A DNA stretch of 64,000 nt from Ornithinimicrobium cryptoxanthini. Its GTDB lineage: Bacteria > Actinomycetota > Actinomycetes > Actinomycetales > Dermatophilaceae. The notes below the pieces were generated by a model that saw only the letters and a list, made by a program, of their open reading frames with translations, was not told the origin of the DNA and did not search any database. A program made the translations under genes and the position numbers. Below, one piece after another: positions 1 through 12,404 of the stretch; positions within the stretch are counted from its first letter, which is position 1, and every line of letters begins with the position of its first letter. The stretch covers positions 1 through 64,000 of the forward strand of contig NZ_CP099490.1 in NCBI RefSeq assembly GCF_023923205.1, given 5' to 3'.

Positions 1-82
1 ATCTTGACCATACCCGGGCCGTGCGGGCAGCGCGACACGCCGACGATGACAGGCTTCCGCAGAAGAAAAGTTGTCGTGGCAC

Positions 83-170
83 TTGCCCCGAGCCCTCAGT
101 TCTTGTTAGGTTCCGAAGTCGGTTGTCCGTCCACGATGTTATGCACACCTGTGGATAACACTGTGGATAC
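83..170 (+). promoter_or_regulatory. dnaA upstream region: promoter-like hexamers and DnaA boxes
   Basis: Three DnaA-box-like 9-mers lie close together: TTATGCACA at 139-147, a perfect TGTGGATAA (reverse of TTATCCACA) at 150-158 and TGTGGATAC at 162-170. They sit 68-99 bases before the chosen dnaA start, where DnaA autoregulation is expected. Just upstream, TTGCCC (83-88) and TAGGTT (107-112) are 18 bases apart and could be the -35 and -10 of the dnaA promoter. The boxes are clear; the promoter hexamers are a weaker call. The rest of 1-237 shows no gene. Confidence 0.6.
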
Positions 171-237
171 TCGGGGTACGGTAGACGGCACCGAGCACAC
201 CGCGAGGCACACCGCGAGCGAAGGACGCCTGTTACCG

Positions 238-1767
238 ATGACGCAGCCAGAGGTCGACTACACGCAGGTCTGGCGCGACACGGTGGGCAAGCTCGATGCG
301 AGCACCTCCCCGCGAGACCGCGCCTATCTGGCGATGGTGCGCCTGGTCGGGCTCATCGACTCCACCGCGCTGCTGGCCGTGCCCTATGAGCACACCAAGG
401 AGACGCTGGAGACCTCTCTGCGCGATCCCGTGCAGCAGGCTCTCTCCACCCTGCTCGAGCTCGACGTCCGGCTGGCCGTCACGGTGGACGACATGCTCCG
501 CCGCGAGGTCGAGGGTGAGGCCGACCGTCCGACGCCCCCGAGAGAGAGCGAGGATGACGGGGAGCAACGCCCCTTTGCCGCCTCGGCCACGGTGACCGAG
601 CAGACCGACGGCCAGCCACTCGACAACGGCAGCGGCCCCTCAGCCGGTCACTCCTCCCTCAACAGCGCGACGAACGTCAGCCCGCGCGTCGGAGACCGCG
701 CAGGCTCCAGCCGCCCGACCGGGGCAGACATGGACCCTCGACTGAACCCGAAGTACACCTTCGACACGTTCGTCTCCGGCTCGTCCAACCGGTTCGCCCA
801 CGCTGCCTCGCTGGCCGTCGCCGAGTCGCCGGCCCGGGCCTACAACCCCTTGTTCATCTATGGCGAGTCCGGCTTGGGCAAGACCCACCTGCTGCACGCG
901 ATCGGGCACTACGCGCGCAGCCTCTATCCCGGGGTCCGGGTGCGCTACGTGAACTCCGAGGAGTTCACCAACGACTTCATCAACAGCATCCGGGACGACA
1001 AGGCCGGCGCGTTCCAGCGGCGCTACCGCAACGTCGACTTCCTCCTCATCGACGACATCCAGTTCCTGCAGGGCAAGGAGCAGACCGTCGAGGAGTTCTT
1101 CCACACCTTCAACACGCTGCACAACAGCGAGAAGCAGGTCGTGATCACCTCCGACCAGCCGCCCAAGAAGCTCTCCGGCTTCGCGGAGCGCATGCGCAGC
1201 CGCTTCGAGTGGGGACTGCTGACCGACGTCCAGCCCCCAGACCTGGAGACGCGGATCGCGATCCTGCAGAAGAAGGCCGCCCAGGAGGGCATGGACATCC
1301 CCAGCGACGTGCTGGAGCTGATCGCCAGCAAGATCACCACCAACATCCGCGAGCTCGAGGGTGCCCTCATCCGGGTCACCGCCTTCGCCTCCCTCAGTGG
1401 GATGCCGGTCAGCGTCGAGCTGGCCGCGCACGTGCTCAAGGACATCATCCCCAGCGGCGACGCGGGCACCATCTCCGCCGGCACGATCATGACCGAGACG
1501 GCCGACTACTTCCGGATCAGCGTCGACGACCTCTGTGGCGCCTCTCGCTCTCGCACCCTGGTCAACGCACGCCAGATCGCGATGTACCTGTGTCGCGAGC
1601 TGACCGACCTCTCGCTGCCCAAGATCGGCCAGGAGTTCGGCGGCCGCGACCACACGACAGTCATGCACGCCGAGCGCAAGATCCGCCAACTGATCGGGGA
1701 GCGCCGCGCGCTCTATGACCAGATCACCGAGCTGACCGGACAGATCCGCAAGGCATCTTCGCGCTGA
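238..1767 (+). CDS. dnaA: Chromosomal replication initiator DnaA
   Basis: AAA+ ATPase that binds DnaA boxes at oriC, melts the origin and loads the replicative helicase. The 509-residue product has the N-terminal interaction domain (about 1-90), a long low-complexity linker (about 91-165), the AAA+ core with Walker A GESGLGKT (209-216) and Walker B IDD around 271-273, and the C-terminal DNA-binding domain with the DnaA signature [13 protein letters not shown]. The frame stays open to position 4. I chose the ATG at 238 because it follows AAGGA (221-225) and gives a family-like N terminus ([12 protein letters not shown]); the upstream extension is unlike DnaA and contains the DnaA boxes. It is followed by oriC and dnaN, the classic origin order. 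Confidence 0.98.
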   Translation: MTQPEVDYTQVWRDTVGKLDASTSPRDRAYLAMVRLVGLIDSTALLAVPYEHTKETLETSLRDPVQQALSTLLELDVRLAVTVDDMLRREVEGEADRPTPPRESEDDGEQRPFAASATVTEQTDGQPLDNGSGPSAGHSSLNSATNVSPRVGDRAGSSRPTGADMDPRLNPKYTFDTFVSGSSNRFAHAASLAVAESPARAYNPLFIYGESGLGKTHLLHAIGHYARSLYPGVRVRYVNSEEFTNDFINSIRDDKAGAFQRRYRNVDFLLIDDIQFLQGKEQTVEEFFHTFNTLHNSEKQVVITSDQPPKKLSGFAERMRSRFEWGLLTDVQPPDLETRIAILQKKAAQEGMDIPSDVLELIASKITTNIRELEGALIRVTAFASLSGMPVSVELAAHVLKDIIPSGDAGTISAGTIMTETADYFRISVDDLCGASRSRTLVNARQIAMYLCRELTDLSLPKIGQEFGGRDHTTVMHAERKIRQLIGERRALYDQITELTGQIRKASSR

Positions 1768-2383
1768 TCTCGCCCGCTCGTGACCGCTCTGCACCCGCCG
1801 TCCTGCACAAGCTCGTCCACTGGGGTTACCCGCCGGTCACCTGCACATCCACCAGTTTATCCCCAGCCTGTGGATAACTCTGTGGGCAACATCCTGCCGT
1901 TCATCTGCCCTTCATCCGGTCCCGTCGGTGCTCGTCCGGCGCCGGTCCGTCCCCACCTGTGGACGGACCGGGGAAACCTTGTGCTCAGAGGGTGCTCGGC
2001 CTGGGCATGGCATGGGTATGACGCGGCACCGGTCTGTGCACGACGCCAGCTCGTCCCCAGGTGCGGTCGGTACTCCACAGAGGTGTCCACGCGGCATACA
2101 CAGGATGACATCCGCGGCGACCAGCGACGTTGCAAGCTGTCCACAGGATCCACAACACCTATGACGACTACGAACTATTCTCTGGGAGGGCCTCGCCCCG
2201 CGTCCCTGGTGGACAACCCTGCCGACCCTGACACTCCAGCCGGGAAGTCGGCCCAGGTGTTGGCGCAACGGACGTGGGCGGCTAATGTCGTCATTCCATG
2301 CGCCGACGCCAGTGTCGGCCCGGGGCACCACTGTTCTCACCGCATCCGTACGTTCTATCCGCATCCGTGAAGGGCTGACCATC
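1768..2383. other. oriC: dnaA-dnaN intergenic region
   Basis: A 616-base gene-free stretch rich in DnaA-box-like 9-mers on both strands. They are TTATCCCCA 1857-1865, perfect TGTGGATAA 1869-1877, TGTGGGCAA 1881-1889, TGTGGACGG 1958-1966, TACTCCACA 2071-2079, CTGTCCACA 2137-2145, GGATCCACA 2146-2154 and GGTGGACAA 2208-2216. Only one is a perfect consensus box; the others are one or more bases off, as is common in high-GC actinobacterial origins. A locally AT-richer stretch at about 2159-2182, just after the 2137-2154 boxes, is the best candidate for the unwinding element. No convincing protein is encoded here. Confidence 0.85.
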
Positions 2384-3517
2384 GTGAAGTTCCGCGTCGA
2401 GCGCGATGTCCTGTCCGAAGCCGTCGCGTGGGTCGTGCGCGGGCTCAGCAGCCGGCCACCCGTCCCGGTGCTCGCCGGCGTGCTGCTCCAGGCCGACGAA
2501 CAGGGCACGCTGACCCTCTCCGCCTTCGACTACGAGATCTCCGCCACCGTCACCGTCGAGGCCGACGTGACCGAGTCCGGTGAGGTGCTCGTGCTCGGGC
2601 GTCTCCTGGCCGACATCTCCCGCAACCTGCCGACCAAGCCGGTGGAGTTCTCCACCGACGGCAACAAGGTGCAGCTGGTCTGTGGCTCCAGTCGCTTCTC
2701 GCTGATCCAGATGCCGGTGGGCGACTACCCGGCCCTGCCCACCTCCAGCGAGTCGAGCGGCAGCGTCGCCGGCGACGTCTTCACCAACGCCGTGGCCCAG
2801 GTCTCCATCGCGGCCGATCGCGGGGACACCCTGCCGATCCTGACCGGCGTGCGGGTGGAGATCGACGGCGAGAAGATGACCCTGCTGGCCACCGACCGCT
2901 ATCGGCTGGCCATGCGCGAGCTGACCTGGCACCCGCAGGACCCCAGCGTTGCCCACGTCGCGCTCATCCCGGCACGGACCCTGTCCGAGACGTCCAAGGC
3001 TCTCGGTGCTGCCGGCTCCATCGAGGTCGCCCTCGGTGACGCGGCGCGTGGGGAAGGTCTGATCGGCTTCGAGGCCGGCTCCCGCAGGGCGACCACACGG
3101 CTGCTCGACGGCGAGTACCCCAAGGTCACCTCGATCTTCCCGAACAGCGTCGACACTGTCTCTGTCGTGGACACCCACACCATCCTCGAGGCGGTGCGCC
3201 GGGTGGCCCTGGTCGCCGAGCGCAACACCCCGGTGCGGCTGCGGTTCACCGACGGCCAGGTGGCGATCGAGGCCGGCACCGGCGACGACGCCCAGGGCAG
3301 TGAGGCCATCGAGGCCTCGCTCACCGGCCCCGAGCTGGAGATCGCCTTCAACCCACAGTTCCTGATCGAGGGGCTGTCGGCACTGGGCACCGCGTTTGCC
3401 CGGATCAGCTTCACCCAGCCCTCCAAGCCGGCTGTCCTCTCCGGTCAGTCCGAGATGGACGGTGAGTCTGACGAGTCCTACCGTTATGTGTTGATGCCTG
3501 TGCGTTTTGCGGGCTGA
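2384..3517 (+). CDS. dnaN: DNA polymerase III beta subunit (sliding clamp)
   Basis: Ring-shaped processivity clamp that tethers DNA polymerase III to DNA. The 377-residue product has the usual bacterial beta-clamp length, with three repeated clamp domains. It starts MKFRVERDVLSEAVAWVV and ends with the typical YVLMPVR-type C terminus (here YRYVLMPVRFAG). The GTG at 2384 is preferred over upstream in-frame starts because it follows GAAGGG (2369-2374) and gives the canonical clamp N terminus; the extra 33 upstream residues are unlike the family. It is followed after 27 bases by gnd. Confidence 0.97.
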   Translation: MKFRVERDVLSEAVAWVVRGLSSRPPVPVLAGVLLQADEQGTLTLSAFDYEISATVTVEADVTESGEVLVLGRLLADISRNLPTKPVEFSTDGNKVQLVCGSSRFSLIQMPVGDYPALPTSSESSGSVAGDVFTNAVAQVSIAADRGDTLPILTGVRVEIDGEKMTLLATDRYRLAMRELTWHPQDPSVAHVALIPARTLSETSKALGAAGSIEVALGDAARGEGLIGFEAGSRRATTRLLDGEYPKVTSIFPNSVDTVSVVDTHTILEAVRRVALVAERNTPVRLRFTDGQVAIEAGTGDDAQGSEAIEASLTGPELEIAFNPQFLIEGLSALGTAFARISFTQPSKPAVLSGQSEMDGESDESYRYVLMPVRFAG

Positions 3518-3544
3518 GCACGCAACCGACGAAGGAGCACGACC

Positions 3545-4666
3545 ATGCAGCTGGGAATGATCGGCCTGGGCAAGATGGGCGCCAACATGCGCGAGCGTCT
3601 GCGCAAGGCCGGCCACGAGGTCGTGGGCTTCGACCTCAACCCAGACGTCCGTGACGTCGACAGCCTGGAGGTCATGGTCGAGGCGCTGGACGCCCCGCGC
3701 GTGGTCTGGGTCATGGTGCCGCACGGCGAGCCCACCCAGCAGACGGTGGACCACCTCGGCGAGCTGCTCGATGAGGGCGATCTGGTCATCGAGGGTGGCA
3801 ACAGCCACTTCACCGACGACATCAAGCACCATGCCGAGCTGGCCGGCAAGGGGATCGGCTATGTCGACTGCGGCGTCTCCGGAGGCATCTGGGGCATCAC
3901 GGAGGGCTATGGCCTGATGTGCGGCGGGGAGACGGAGTGGGTCGAGAAGGCGATGCCGATCTTCGACGCGCTCCGGCCTGAGGGACCGCGCGAGGAGGGC
4001 TGGGTGCACGCCGGCGACGTCGGCTCCGGGCACTACGCCAAGATGGTCCACAACGGCATCGAGTACGGCCTGATGCACGCCTATGCCGAGGGCTTTGAGC
4101 TGCTCACGGCCAAGGACGAGGTCAAGGACGTCAAGGGCGTCTTCCAGGCCTGGACCCGCGGCACGGTGGTCCGCTCCTGGCTGCTCGACCTGATGGTCAA
4201 GGCGCTGGACGAGACGCCGGGTCTGGAGGGGATCAGCGAATACACCACCGACTCCGGTGAGGGCCGCTGGACGCTGATCGAGGGCATCGAGAACGCCGTC
4301 CCGATGCCGGTGCTGAGCGCTGCGCTGTTTGCCCGCTTCGCCTCCCGCCAGGAGAACTCTCCCGCCATGCAGGCCGTCGCCGCGCTGCGTGGCGAGTTCG
4401 GGGGCCACGCCGTGCAGATGCTCGACGAGGAGGCACCCCAGGTCCACCACGGGGCCGAGCCCAAGCACGACGAGGGCGCCGCACGCCCCGGTGCCGGTGC
4501 GGACTCCGCCGGCGACGCGGCCGACGCAGGTCCCACCTCCGGCTCGGGCGACACCGACGGGTCCGGTGGTGACTCCGCCGCCGATGCCGGCCCCTCCTCG
4601 GGCTCGGGCGACACCGACGGCTCCGACGGGTCCAATGGTGACTCCAACGCCGGTCCGCAGGGCTAG
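3545..4666 (+). CDS. gnd: 6-phosphogluconate dehydrogenase, decarboxylating, short (NAD-type) form
   Basis: Oxidative decarboxylation of 6-phosphogluconate to ribulose 5-phosphate in the pentose phosphate pathway. The Rossmann motif GLGKMGANM is at residues 7-15, and the catalytic-lysine segment HYAKMVHNGIEY has Lys166. The enzyme part ends near residue 300, the size of the short NAD-preferring class rather than the ~470-residue NADP class. Residues ~301-373 form an unusual acidic Gly/Ser/Asp/Pro tail with two copies of GSGDTDGS, encoded by a DNA duplication around 4540-4625. An RBS (GAAGGAG) precedes the ATG. Its place between dnaN and recF is normal for actinobacteria. Cofactor preference is inferred from length and family only. 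Confidence 0.93.
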   Translation: MQLGMIGLGKMGANMRERLRKAGHEVVGFDLNPDVRDVDSLEVMVEALDAPRVVWVMVPHGEPTQQTVDHLGELLDEGDLVIEGGNSHFTDDIKHHAELAGKGIGYVDCGVSGGIWGITEGYGLMCGGETEWVEKAMPIFDALRPEGPREEGWVHAGDVGSGHYAKMVHNGIEYGLMHAYAEGFELLTAKDEVKDVKGVFQAWTRGTVVRSWLLDLMVKALDETPGLEGISEYTTDSGEGRWTLIEGIENAVPMPVLSAALFARFASRQENSPAMQAVAALRGEFGGHAVQMLDEEAPQVHHGAEPKHDEGAARPGAGADSAGDAADAGPTSGSGDTDGSGGDSAADAGPSSGSGDTDGSDGSNGDSNAGPQG

Positions 4667-4690
4667 CTGGCGGCATACCGCCGACTGACT

Positions 4691-5965
4691 GTGCACCTGC
4701 GCCACCTGAGCCTGATCGACTTCCGGAGCTATCACAGCGCCGAGGTGGCCCTGGCCCCGGGCATCACCACGCTGCTGGGGCGCAACGGGCAGGGCAAGAC
4801 CAACCTGGTGGAGGCCGCGGGGTTTGTCGCCACGCTGGGCAGTCACCGGGTGGCGACCGATGCTCCACTGGTCCGCCACGGTGCGGAGTCGGCGATCGTG
4901 CGCGCAGCAGTGGTCCGCGACGGGCGTGAGACCACCGTCGAGCTGGAGATCGTCCCCGGTCGCGCCAACCGTGCACGCCTGAACAAGTCACCGCTGACCC
5001 GTCCGCGGGATGTCCTCGGGACCCTGCGCACCGTGCTCTTCGCGCCCGAGGACCTGGCGCTGGTCAAGGGGGACCCGGCCGAGCGACGCCGCTTCCTCGA
5101 CGACCTGCTGGTCGCCCGGCAACCGCGCTGGGTGGGCGTGCGCGGTGACTATGACAAGGCGCTGCGCCAGCGCAACGCCCTGCTGCGCTCGAGCCAGCAC
5201 CTGTGGCGGGCGGGCCGCCGTGGGGTCGCCGAGCACCGGCTCGCTCCCGGTGAGACCGTTGAGCAGGCGCGGGCGTCGGCCGAGGAGACGCTGGGCGTCT
5301 GGGACGCACAGGTGGCCCAGGTCGGCGCCTCGCTGACCTATGCGAGGTTGCGTCTCCTGCGCGACCTGACCCCCTATGTCGCCGAGGCCTACGCCACCAT
5401 CAGCGATGACACCACCCCGGCCACGGCGACCTATCGGTCCAGTGCCGAGGGGTCGGTCGCCGAGGCGATCGCCGCTGGTGAGGTGCCGGACCAGGAGCAG
5501 CTGTATGCCGCCACCCTGGAAGTCATGCAGGCGCGCCGCCGCGAGGAGCAGGAGCGCGGGGTCACCCTGGTGGGACCGCACCGCGACGAGCTGGTCCTCG
5601 CCCTCGGTGAGCTGCCGGCCAAGGGCTACGCGAGCCATGGTGAGTCGTGGTCGATCGCGCTCGCGCTGCGGCTCGCGGCGTTCCGGCTGCTGCAGCACGA
5701 CGTCGGGACCGATCCAGTGCTCGTGCTCGACGACGTCTTTGCCGAGCTGGACACGGGCCGACGCGAGCGGCTGGCGCAGCTGATCTCGACCTGCGAACAG
5801 GTGCTGATCACCGCCGCGGTCCCGGACGACGTCCCCACCTGGCTGTCCGGGCGCGGGGTCATCCTGGACGTGGTCGACGGCACGGTGACCCCCCGCGGGC
5901 AGGAGCGCGGCGCCGGAGAGGTGAGTGACCCCGAGCCTGATGCGGGGGACACTGAGACGTCATGA
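4691..5965 (+). CDS. recF: DNA replication and repair protein RecF
   Basis: SMC-like ATPase that helps load RecA at single-strand gaps together with RecO and RecR. The 424-residue product opens with the RecF signature ([14 protein letters not shown]), has Walker A GRNGQGKT at 30-37 and a late Walker B/D-loop region ([12 protein letters not shown]). The GTG start at 4691 gives the canonical N terminus. The C terminus (after [11 protein letters not shown]) is about 30 residues of acidic low complexity. The stop codon overlaps the start of the next gene as ATGA at 5962-5965, so translational coupling is likely. Confidence 0.96.
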   Translation: MHLRHLSLIDFRSYHSAEVALAPGITTLLGRNGQGKTNLVEAAGFVATLGSHRVATDAPLVRHGAESAIVRAAVVRDGRETTVELEIVPGRANRARLNKSPLTRPRDVLGTLRTVLFAPEDLALVKGDPAERRRFLDDLLVARQPRWVGVRGDYDKALRQRNALLRSSQHLWRAGRRGVAEHRLAPGETVEQARASAEETLGVWDAQVAQVGASLTYARLRLLRDLTPYVAEAYATISDDTTPATATYRSSAEGSVAEAIAAGEVPDQEQLYAATLEVMQARRREEQERGVTLVGPHRDELVLALGELPAKGYASHGESWSIALALRLAAFRLLQHDVGTDPVLVLDDVFAELDTGRRERLAQLISTCEQVLITAAVPDDVPTWLSGRGVILDVVDGTVTPRGQERGAGEVSDPEPDAGDTETS

Positions 5966-6513
5966 GCGACGAGAGCACGAGCGGCGACAGCACGAGCGGG
6001 GGCACCGGGCCCGAGCCCGTCAGCGCGGCCGCCGACGCGTTGGCGCGGGCTCGCGCCAACGCTCGCGCCAAGGGTCTGCGCCCGGGCCCGGCCGACCGTC
6101 GGCGCACTGCGGGGGACGCTCTGGCGGAGCGCCGCTCGGGCACCGGCGACGGTGCCGGCCGGGACCCACGGCTCGTGGGGGCCGAAGTCGAGCGCCTCGT
6201 CAGCTCCCGCGGTTGGGACTCCGAGGTGCAGGTCGGTGCGGTCATCGGCCGTTGGGCCACAATCGTGGGACCCGAGGTGGCCCAGCACGTGCAGCCGCTC
6301 GGGTTCGACGCCAGCGTGCTCACCGTCCAAGCCGACTCGACAGCCTGGGCCACCCAGGTGCGCCTGCTGACCCACTCCATCCTGACCCGGATCGAGGTCG
6401 AGGTCGGCGAGGGGCTGGTCACCGAGATCGTCGTGCGTGGACCGGCCGCCCCGAGCTGGCGCAAGGGCCGGCTGCGGGCCGAGGGGCGAGGGCCGCGCGA
6501 CACCTACGGCTGA
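5962..6513 (+). CDS. dciA: DUF721 / DciA-family helicase-loading protein
   Basis: A 183-residue DUF721 protein. The family includes DciA, which helps load the DnaB helicase in bacteria that lack DnaC or DnaI, and the position between recF and gyrB is the standard actinobacterial location. The N-terminal ~60 residues are Ser/Gly/Ala/Arg-rich and probably disordered. The conserved DUF721 core runs about 68-165, with a segment around [19 protein letters not shown] and a hydrophobic strand containing [19 protein letters not shown]. The ATG overlaps the recF stop. Family assignment is firm; the helicase-loading role is inferred from homologues. Confidence 0.88.
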   Translation: MSDESTSGDSTSGGTGPEPVSAAADALARARANARAKGLRPGPADRRRTAGDALAERRSGTGDGAGRDPRLVGAEVERLVSSRGWDSEVQVGAVIGRWATIVGPEVAQHVQPLGFDASVLTVQADSTAWATQVRLLTHSILTRIEVEVGEGLVTEIVVRGPAAPSWRKGRLRAEGRGPRDTYG

Positions 6514-6538
6514 GCTGCGGACGGCACCTGGGAGAGAG

Positions 6539-8837
<2,299 letters not shown>

Positions 8838-8840
8838 ACG

Positions 8841-8887
8841 TCCGGGGGCCCGGCCCCCCGGAGACCCCCCGCGGGGGCTTCGCCCCC
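8841..8887. other. Two adjacent GC-rich hairpins between gyrB and gyrA
   Basis: TCCGGGGG (8841-8848) pairs with CCCCCGGA (8855-8862). GGGGGC (8873-8878) pairs with GCCCCC (8882-8887) across a TTC loop. There is no T tract, so these may attenuate or protect the transcript rather than fully terminate it. They fill most of the 100-base gap before gyrA. Confidence 0.5.
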
Positions 8888-8937
8888 TGGCCCGCGGCAA
8901 CGCAGACTGAGCCACACGACATACGAGAAGGACAGGC

Positions 8938-11589
8938 GTGACCGACATCAACCCGCCGGAGACGGACCGCACCGAGGAAATCGACCTCAACACGGAGATG
9001 CAGCGCAGCTACATCGAGTATGCGATGAGCGTCATCGTGTCTCGCGCGCTGCCCGACGTGCGCGACGGTCTCAAGCCCGTCCACCGCCGCGTCATCTATG
9101 CGATGTATGACGGTGGCTACCGACCCGAGCGCGGCTTCAACAAGAGCGCGCGCGTGGTCGGCGACGTCATGGGTCACTACCACCCGCACGGCGACAGTGC
9201 GATCTATGACGCGCTGGTGCGCCTGGTCCAGGACTGGTCGCTGCGCTACCCCCTCGTGCTCGGGCAGGGCAACTTCGGCACCCCCGGGGACGACCCGGCC
9301 GCGGCTGCGCGCTACACCGAGGTCAAGATGGCACCGCTGGCCATGGAGATGGTCCGCGACATCAACGAGGACACCGTCGACTTCACCGACAACTATGACG
9401 GCAAGACCCAGGAACCGTCCGTCCTGCCTGCGCGCTTCCCGAACCTGCTGGTCAACGGCTCTGCCGGCATCGCGGTCGGGATGGCCACCCAGATCCCGCC
9501 GCACAACCTCGGTGAGGTGGCCGAGGGGGTGCAGTGGCTGCTCAGCAACCCCGAGGCCACCCGGGAGGAGCTGCTCGAGGCGTTGATCCGGATCATCCCG
9601 GGGCCAGACTTCCCCACCGGCGCCCAGATCATGGGTCGCCGTGGCATCGAGGAGGCCTACCGCACCGGCCGCGGCTCGATCATGATGCGGGCCAACGTCG
9701 AGGTCGAGGAGATCCAGGGCCGGACCTGCCTGGTGGTGCGCGACCTGCCCTACCAGGTCAACCCGGACACGCTGGCCAAGAAGATCGCGGACCTCGTCAA
9801 CGACGGCAAGCTCAAGGGCATCGCCGACATGCGAGACGAGACCTCCGGTCGCACCGGGCAGCGCCTGGTCATCGTGCTCAAGCGCGACGCCGTGGCCAAG
9901 GTCGTGCTCAACAACCTCTACAAGCACACCCAGCTGCAGCAGAACTTCGGCGCCAACATGCTGGCGATCGTCGACGGCGTGCCGCGGACCCTGCCGATCT
10001 CAGCCTTCATCCGGCACTGGGTCGAGCACCAGATCGAGGTTATTGTCCGGCGCACGAAGTTCCGGCTCAAGCGCGCCGAGGAGCAGATCCACATCCTGCG
10101 CGGCTATCTCAAGGCGCTCGACGCCCTTGACGAGGTCATCGCGCTGATCCGCGCCAGCTCCACGGTGGAGAACGCCCGTGAGGGCCTGATGGAGCTGTTG
10201 GAGATCGACGAGACCCAGGCCCGCGCCATCCTGGAGATGCAGCTGCGCCGGCTCGCGGCCCTGGAGCGCCAGCGGATCATCGACGAGCACGACAAGCTGG
10301 AGGCGCAGATCGTGGAGTTCCAGGAGATCCTGGACCGGCCCGAGCGGCAGCGCCAGATCATCAGCGACGATCTGACCGAGATCGTCGAGAAGTATGGCGA
10401 CGAGCGCCGCACGCAGATCGTCGGCTTCGATGGTGACGTGTCCATGGAGGACCTGATCCCTCAGGACGACGTCGTGGTCACCATCACGCGTGGCGGCTAT
10501 GCCAAGCGCACCAAGGTCACCGAGTACCGCCCCCAGAACCGTGGCGGGAAGGGCCGTCGTGGCGCGGCGCTGCGGGCCGACGACGTGGTCTCGCACTTCT
10601 TCACCACCAACACCCACCACTGGTTGCTGTTCTTCACCAACCTCGGGCGGGTCTATCGCGCCAAGGGCTACGAGATCCCCGAGGGCGGGCCGACCGGCAA
10701 GGGCCAGCACGTGGCCAACCTGATGGCCTTCCAGCCCGGAGAGCAGATCGCGTCGGTCCTGGCGGTGGAGGACTACGAGCAGGCGGACTATCTGGTCCTG
10801 GCGACGAAGAACGGCCTGGTCAAGAAGACCCGGCTGGCGGACTACGACTCGCCACGCTCCGGTGGCCTCATCGCTGTCAACCTGCGCGACGGGGACGAGC
10901 TGGTCGGCGCGGGCCTGGCCGGTGCCGCCGACGACATCCTCCTGGTCTCGGTCAAGGGTCAGTCGGTCCGGTTCACCGCCACCGACACCGCGCTGCGCCC
11001 GATGGGGCGCGCGACCTCCGGTGTCACCGGCATGAAGTTCCGTGGCGCGGACCGGTTGCTGTCCATGTCCGTCGTCCCGGACGGCAGCGAGCCCTTTGTC
11101 TTCGTCGTGTTCGAGAACGGCATGGCCAAGCGGACGTCGGTCTCGGCCTATCGGGTCCAGGGCCGCGGCGGTCTCGGCATCAAGGTGGCCAAGGCGACCG
11201 AGAAGGGTGGCGACCTGGTCGGTGCCCTCACCGTCGAGGAGGGCAACGAGGTCCTCGTGGTGATGGAGCGCGGCAACGTGGTGCGCTCCTCGATCGACCA
11301 GGTCCGGGTCACCGGCCGGGACACCGCCGGAGTCAAGTTCGCGACCCCGGGCAAGGGCGACTCGATCGTGGCCGTCGCGGTCAACGCCGAGACAGCTCTG
11401 CCCGAAGAGGTGGAGTCCATCCTCGGTGCGGATGCAGAAGTCACCGGCGCTGATGAGGCTTCCACCCCCGTCGATGCACTACCGTCTGATGAGTCGGCGG
11501 ACGTTGCCGAGGTGAGTGACGCGACGGAGGAGCTCTCGAGCGAGACCACCGCGGACGCCGATGAACCGGACACGGGAGGCGAGCAGTGA
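8938..11589 (+). CDS. gyrA: DNA gyrase subunit A
   Basis: DNA-cleaving subunit of gyrase. The active-site tyrosine is Tyr126 in AARYTEVKM. The quinolone-resistance region reads [10 protein letters not shown], with Ser87 and Asp91 at the two classic resistance positions, i.e. the unmutated form. The GyrA box QNRGGKG lies at 533-539 and begins the beta-pinwheel. At 883 residues it carries a long acidic Asp/Glu/Ser/Thr tail after the pinwheel, from about residue 815. The GTG at 8938 has the RBS AGAAGGA. The stop overlaps the GTG of the DUF3566 gene (GTGA at 11586-11589). Confidence 0.98.
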   Translation: MTDINPPETDRTEEIDLNTEMQRSYIEYAMSVIVSRALPDVRDGLKPVHRRVIYAMYDGGYRPERGFNKSARVVGDVMGHYHPHGDSAIYDALVRLVQDWSLRYPLVLGQGNFGTPGDDPAAAARYTEVKMAPLAMEMVRDINEDTVDFTDNYDGKTQEPSVLPARFPNLLVNGSAGIAVGMATQIPPHNLGEVAEGVQWLLSNPEATREELLEALIRIIPGPDFPTGAQIMGRRGIEEAYRTGRGSIMMRANVEVEEIQGRTCLVVRDLPYQVNPDTLAKKIADLVNDGKLKGIADMRDETSGRTGQRLVIVLKRDAVAKVVLNNLYKHTQLQQNFGANMLAIVDGVPRTLPISAFIRHWVEHQIEVIVRRTKFRLKRAEEQIHILRGYLKALDALDEVIALIRASSTVENAREGLMELLEIDETQARAILEMQLRRLAALERQRIIDEHDKLEAQIVEFQEILDRPERQRQIISDDLTEIVEKYGDERRTQIVGFDGDVSMEDLIPQDDVVVTITRGGYAKRTKVTEYRPQNRGGKGRRGAALRADDVVSHFFTTNTHHWLLFFTNLGRVYRAKGYEIPEGGPTGKGQHVANLMAFQPGEQIASVLAVEDYEQADYLVLATKNGLVKKTRLADYDSPRSGGLIAVNLRDGDELVGAGLAGAADDILLVSVKGQSVRFTATDTALRPMGRATSGVTGMKFRGADRLLSMSVVPDGSEPFVFVVFENGMAKRTSVSAYRVQGRGGLGIKVAKATEKGGDLVGALTVEEGNEVLVVMERGNVVRSSIDQVRVTGRDTAGVKFATPGKGDSIVAVAVNAETALPEEVESILGADAEVTGADEASTPVDALPSDESADVAEVSDATEELSSETTADADEPDTGGEQ

Positions 11590-12230
11590 GCACGACTGGG
11601 CAGGGCACCTCGGCGGGTGCACCCCGGGCGTCAACGCGCCCGGCCGGTGCAGGCGATGAGACCCAGAAGATCCGCCGCCCCGGCACCCAGACCGGACAGG
11701 GCACGGGGATGCGGGACGGCGCGATGGCGCGGACGGCACCCCGGCGTGACCTGAGCGCCGCAGCGGCCAGGGCGCGCGGGGGCAGTGGCTCCCCGGGCTC
11801 GTCCCAGGCGCGCGGCCCGGCCCCGCGCAGCGCCCCCGGGCGACCAGTGCGGCGCACCGGTCCGCGTCGGGTCCGCTTGACCCTGCAGCGGGTCGACCCG
11901 TGGTCGGTCATGAAGATCAGCTTCCTGGTCTCCGTCGCGCTGGGCGTGGCCACGGTGATCATGGTCTCCGTCCTCTGGACGGTCCTGAACGGCATGAACG
12001 TCTTCTCCACCGTCAACGACCTGATCGTGGAGATCACCACCGGTGAGAACTCCGCGAGCGACTTCAACCTGATGGACTACATCGGGTTCGGCCGGGTGGT
12101 GTCGCTGTCGGTGGTCATCGGCGTGATCAACGTGATCCTGCTGACGGCGCTCTCGACGCTCACGGCGTTCCTCTACAACGTCTGCACGGCGTTGGTCGGT
12201 GGGGCACAGCTGACCCTGTCGGACGAGTAG
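11586..12230 (+). CDS. DUF3566 membrane protein
   Basis: A 214-residue protein of the actinobacterial DUF3566 family, nearly always found directly after gyrA. The first ~95 residues are Ala/Gly/Pro/Arg-rich and probably disordered and cytoplasmic. The conserved part has two hydrophobic segments, about 115-137 and 170-197, separated by a loop with the family-typical [14 protein letters not shown]. The GTG start overlaps the gyrA stop, indicating coupled translation. Function is unknown. The family's constant link to gyrase genes suggests a housekeeping membrane role, but nothing in the sequence shows a mechanism. Confidence 0.9.
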   Translation: MSTTGQGTSAGAPRASTRPAGAGDETQKIRRPGTQTGQGTGMRDGAMARTAPRRDLSAAAARARGGSGSPGSSQARGPAPRSAPGRPVRRTGPRRVRLTLQRVDPWSVMKISFLVSVALGVATVIMVSVLWTVLNGMNVFSTVNDLIVEITTGENSASDFNLMDYIGFGRVVSLSVVIGVINVILLTALSTLTAFLYNVCTALVGGAQLTLSDE

Positions 12231-12404
12231 GCCTCCGCTCTTCCACGCGGTCCGCTCTACCAGCTCCTCGCAATATTGGGCCAAAGAGTGTAGCCCTCTT
12301 GACCCGCTTTGCACATCCCTCTTGGGGTATATTGCCAGCGCCTCCTCCCCCGCAATAGCGTGAGTTGTTTGCCGTTTCTGTGACAACCACGTTCAGGAGG
12401 AGCC

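Noticed and set aside
4..237. Upstream extension of dnaA to position 4
   Set aside because: In frame but unlike any DnaA N terminus, and it covers the DnaA-box cluster; ATG 238 has the RBS.
2291..4879. 862-codon open frame on the - strand opposite dnaN and gnd
   Set aside because: Runs antisense across two well-supported genes, with Gly/His/Arg/Val-rich composition typical of a GC-rich shadow frame; no recognisable domain.
12299..12333. TTGACC (12299-12304) and TATATT (12328-12333) as a promoter of the ScyD-like gene
   Set aside because: The hexamers are attractive, but 23 bases apart, too far for a normal sigma-70-type promoter; recorded only as an AT-rich upstream tract.
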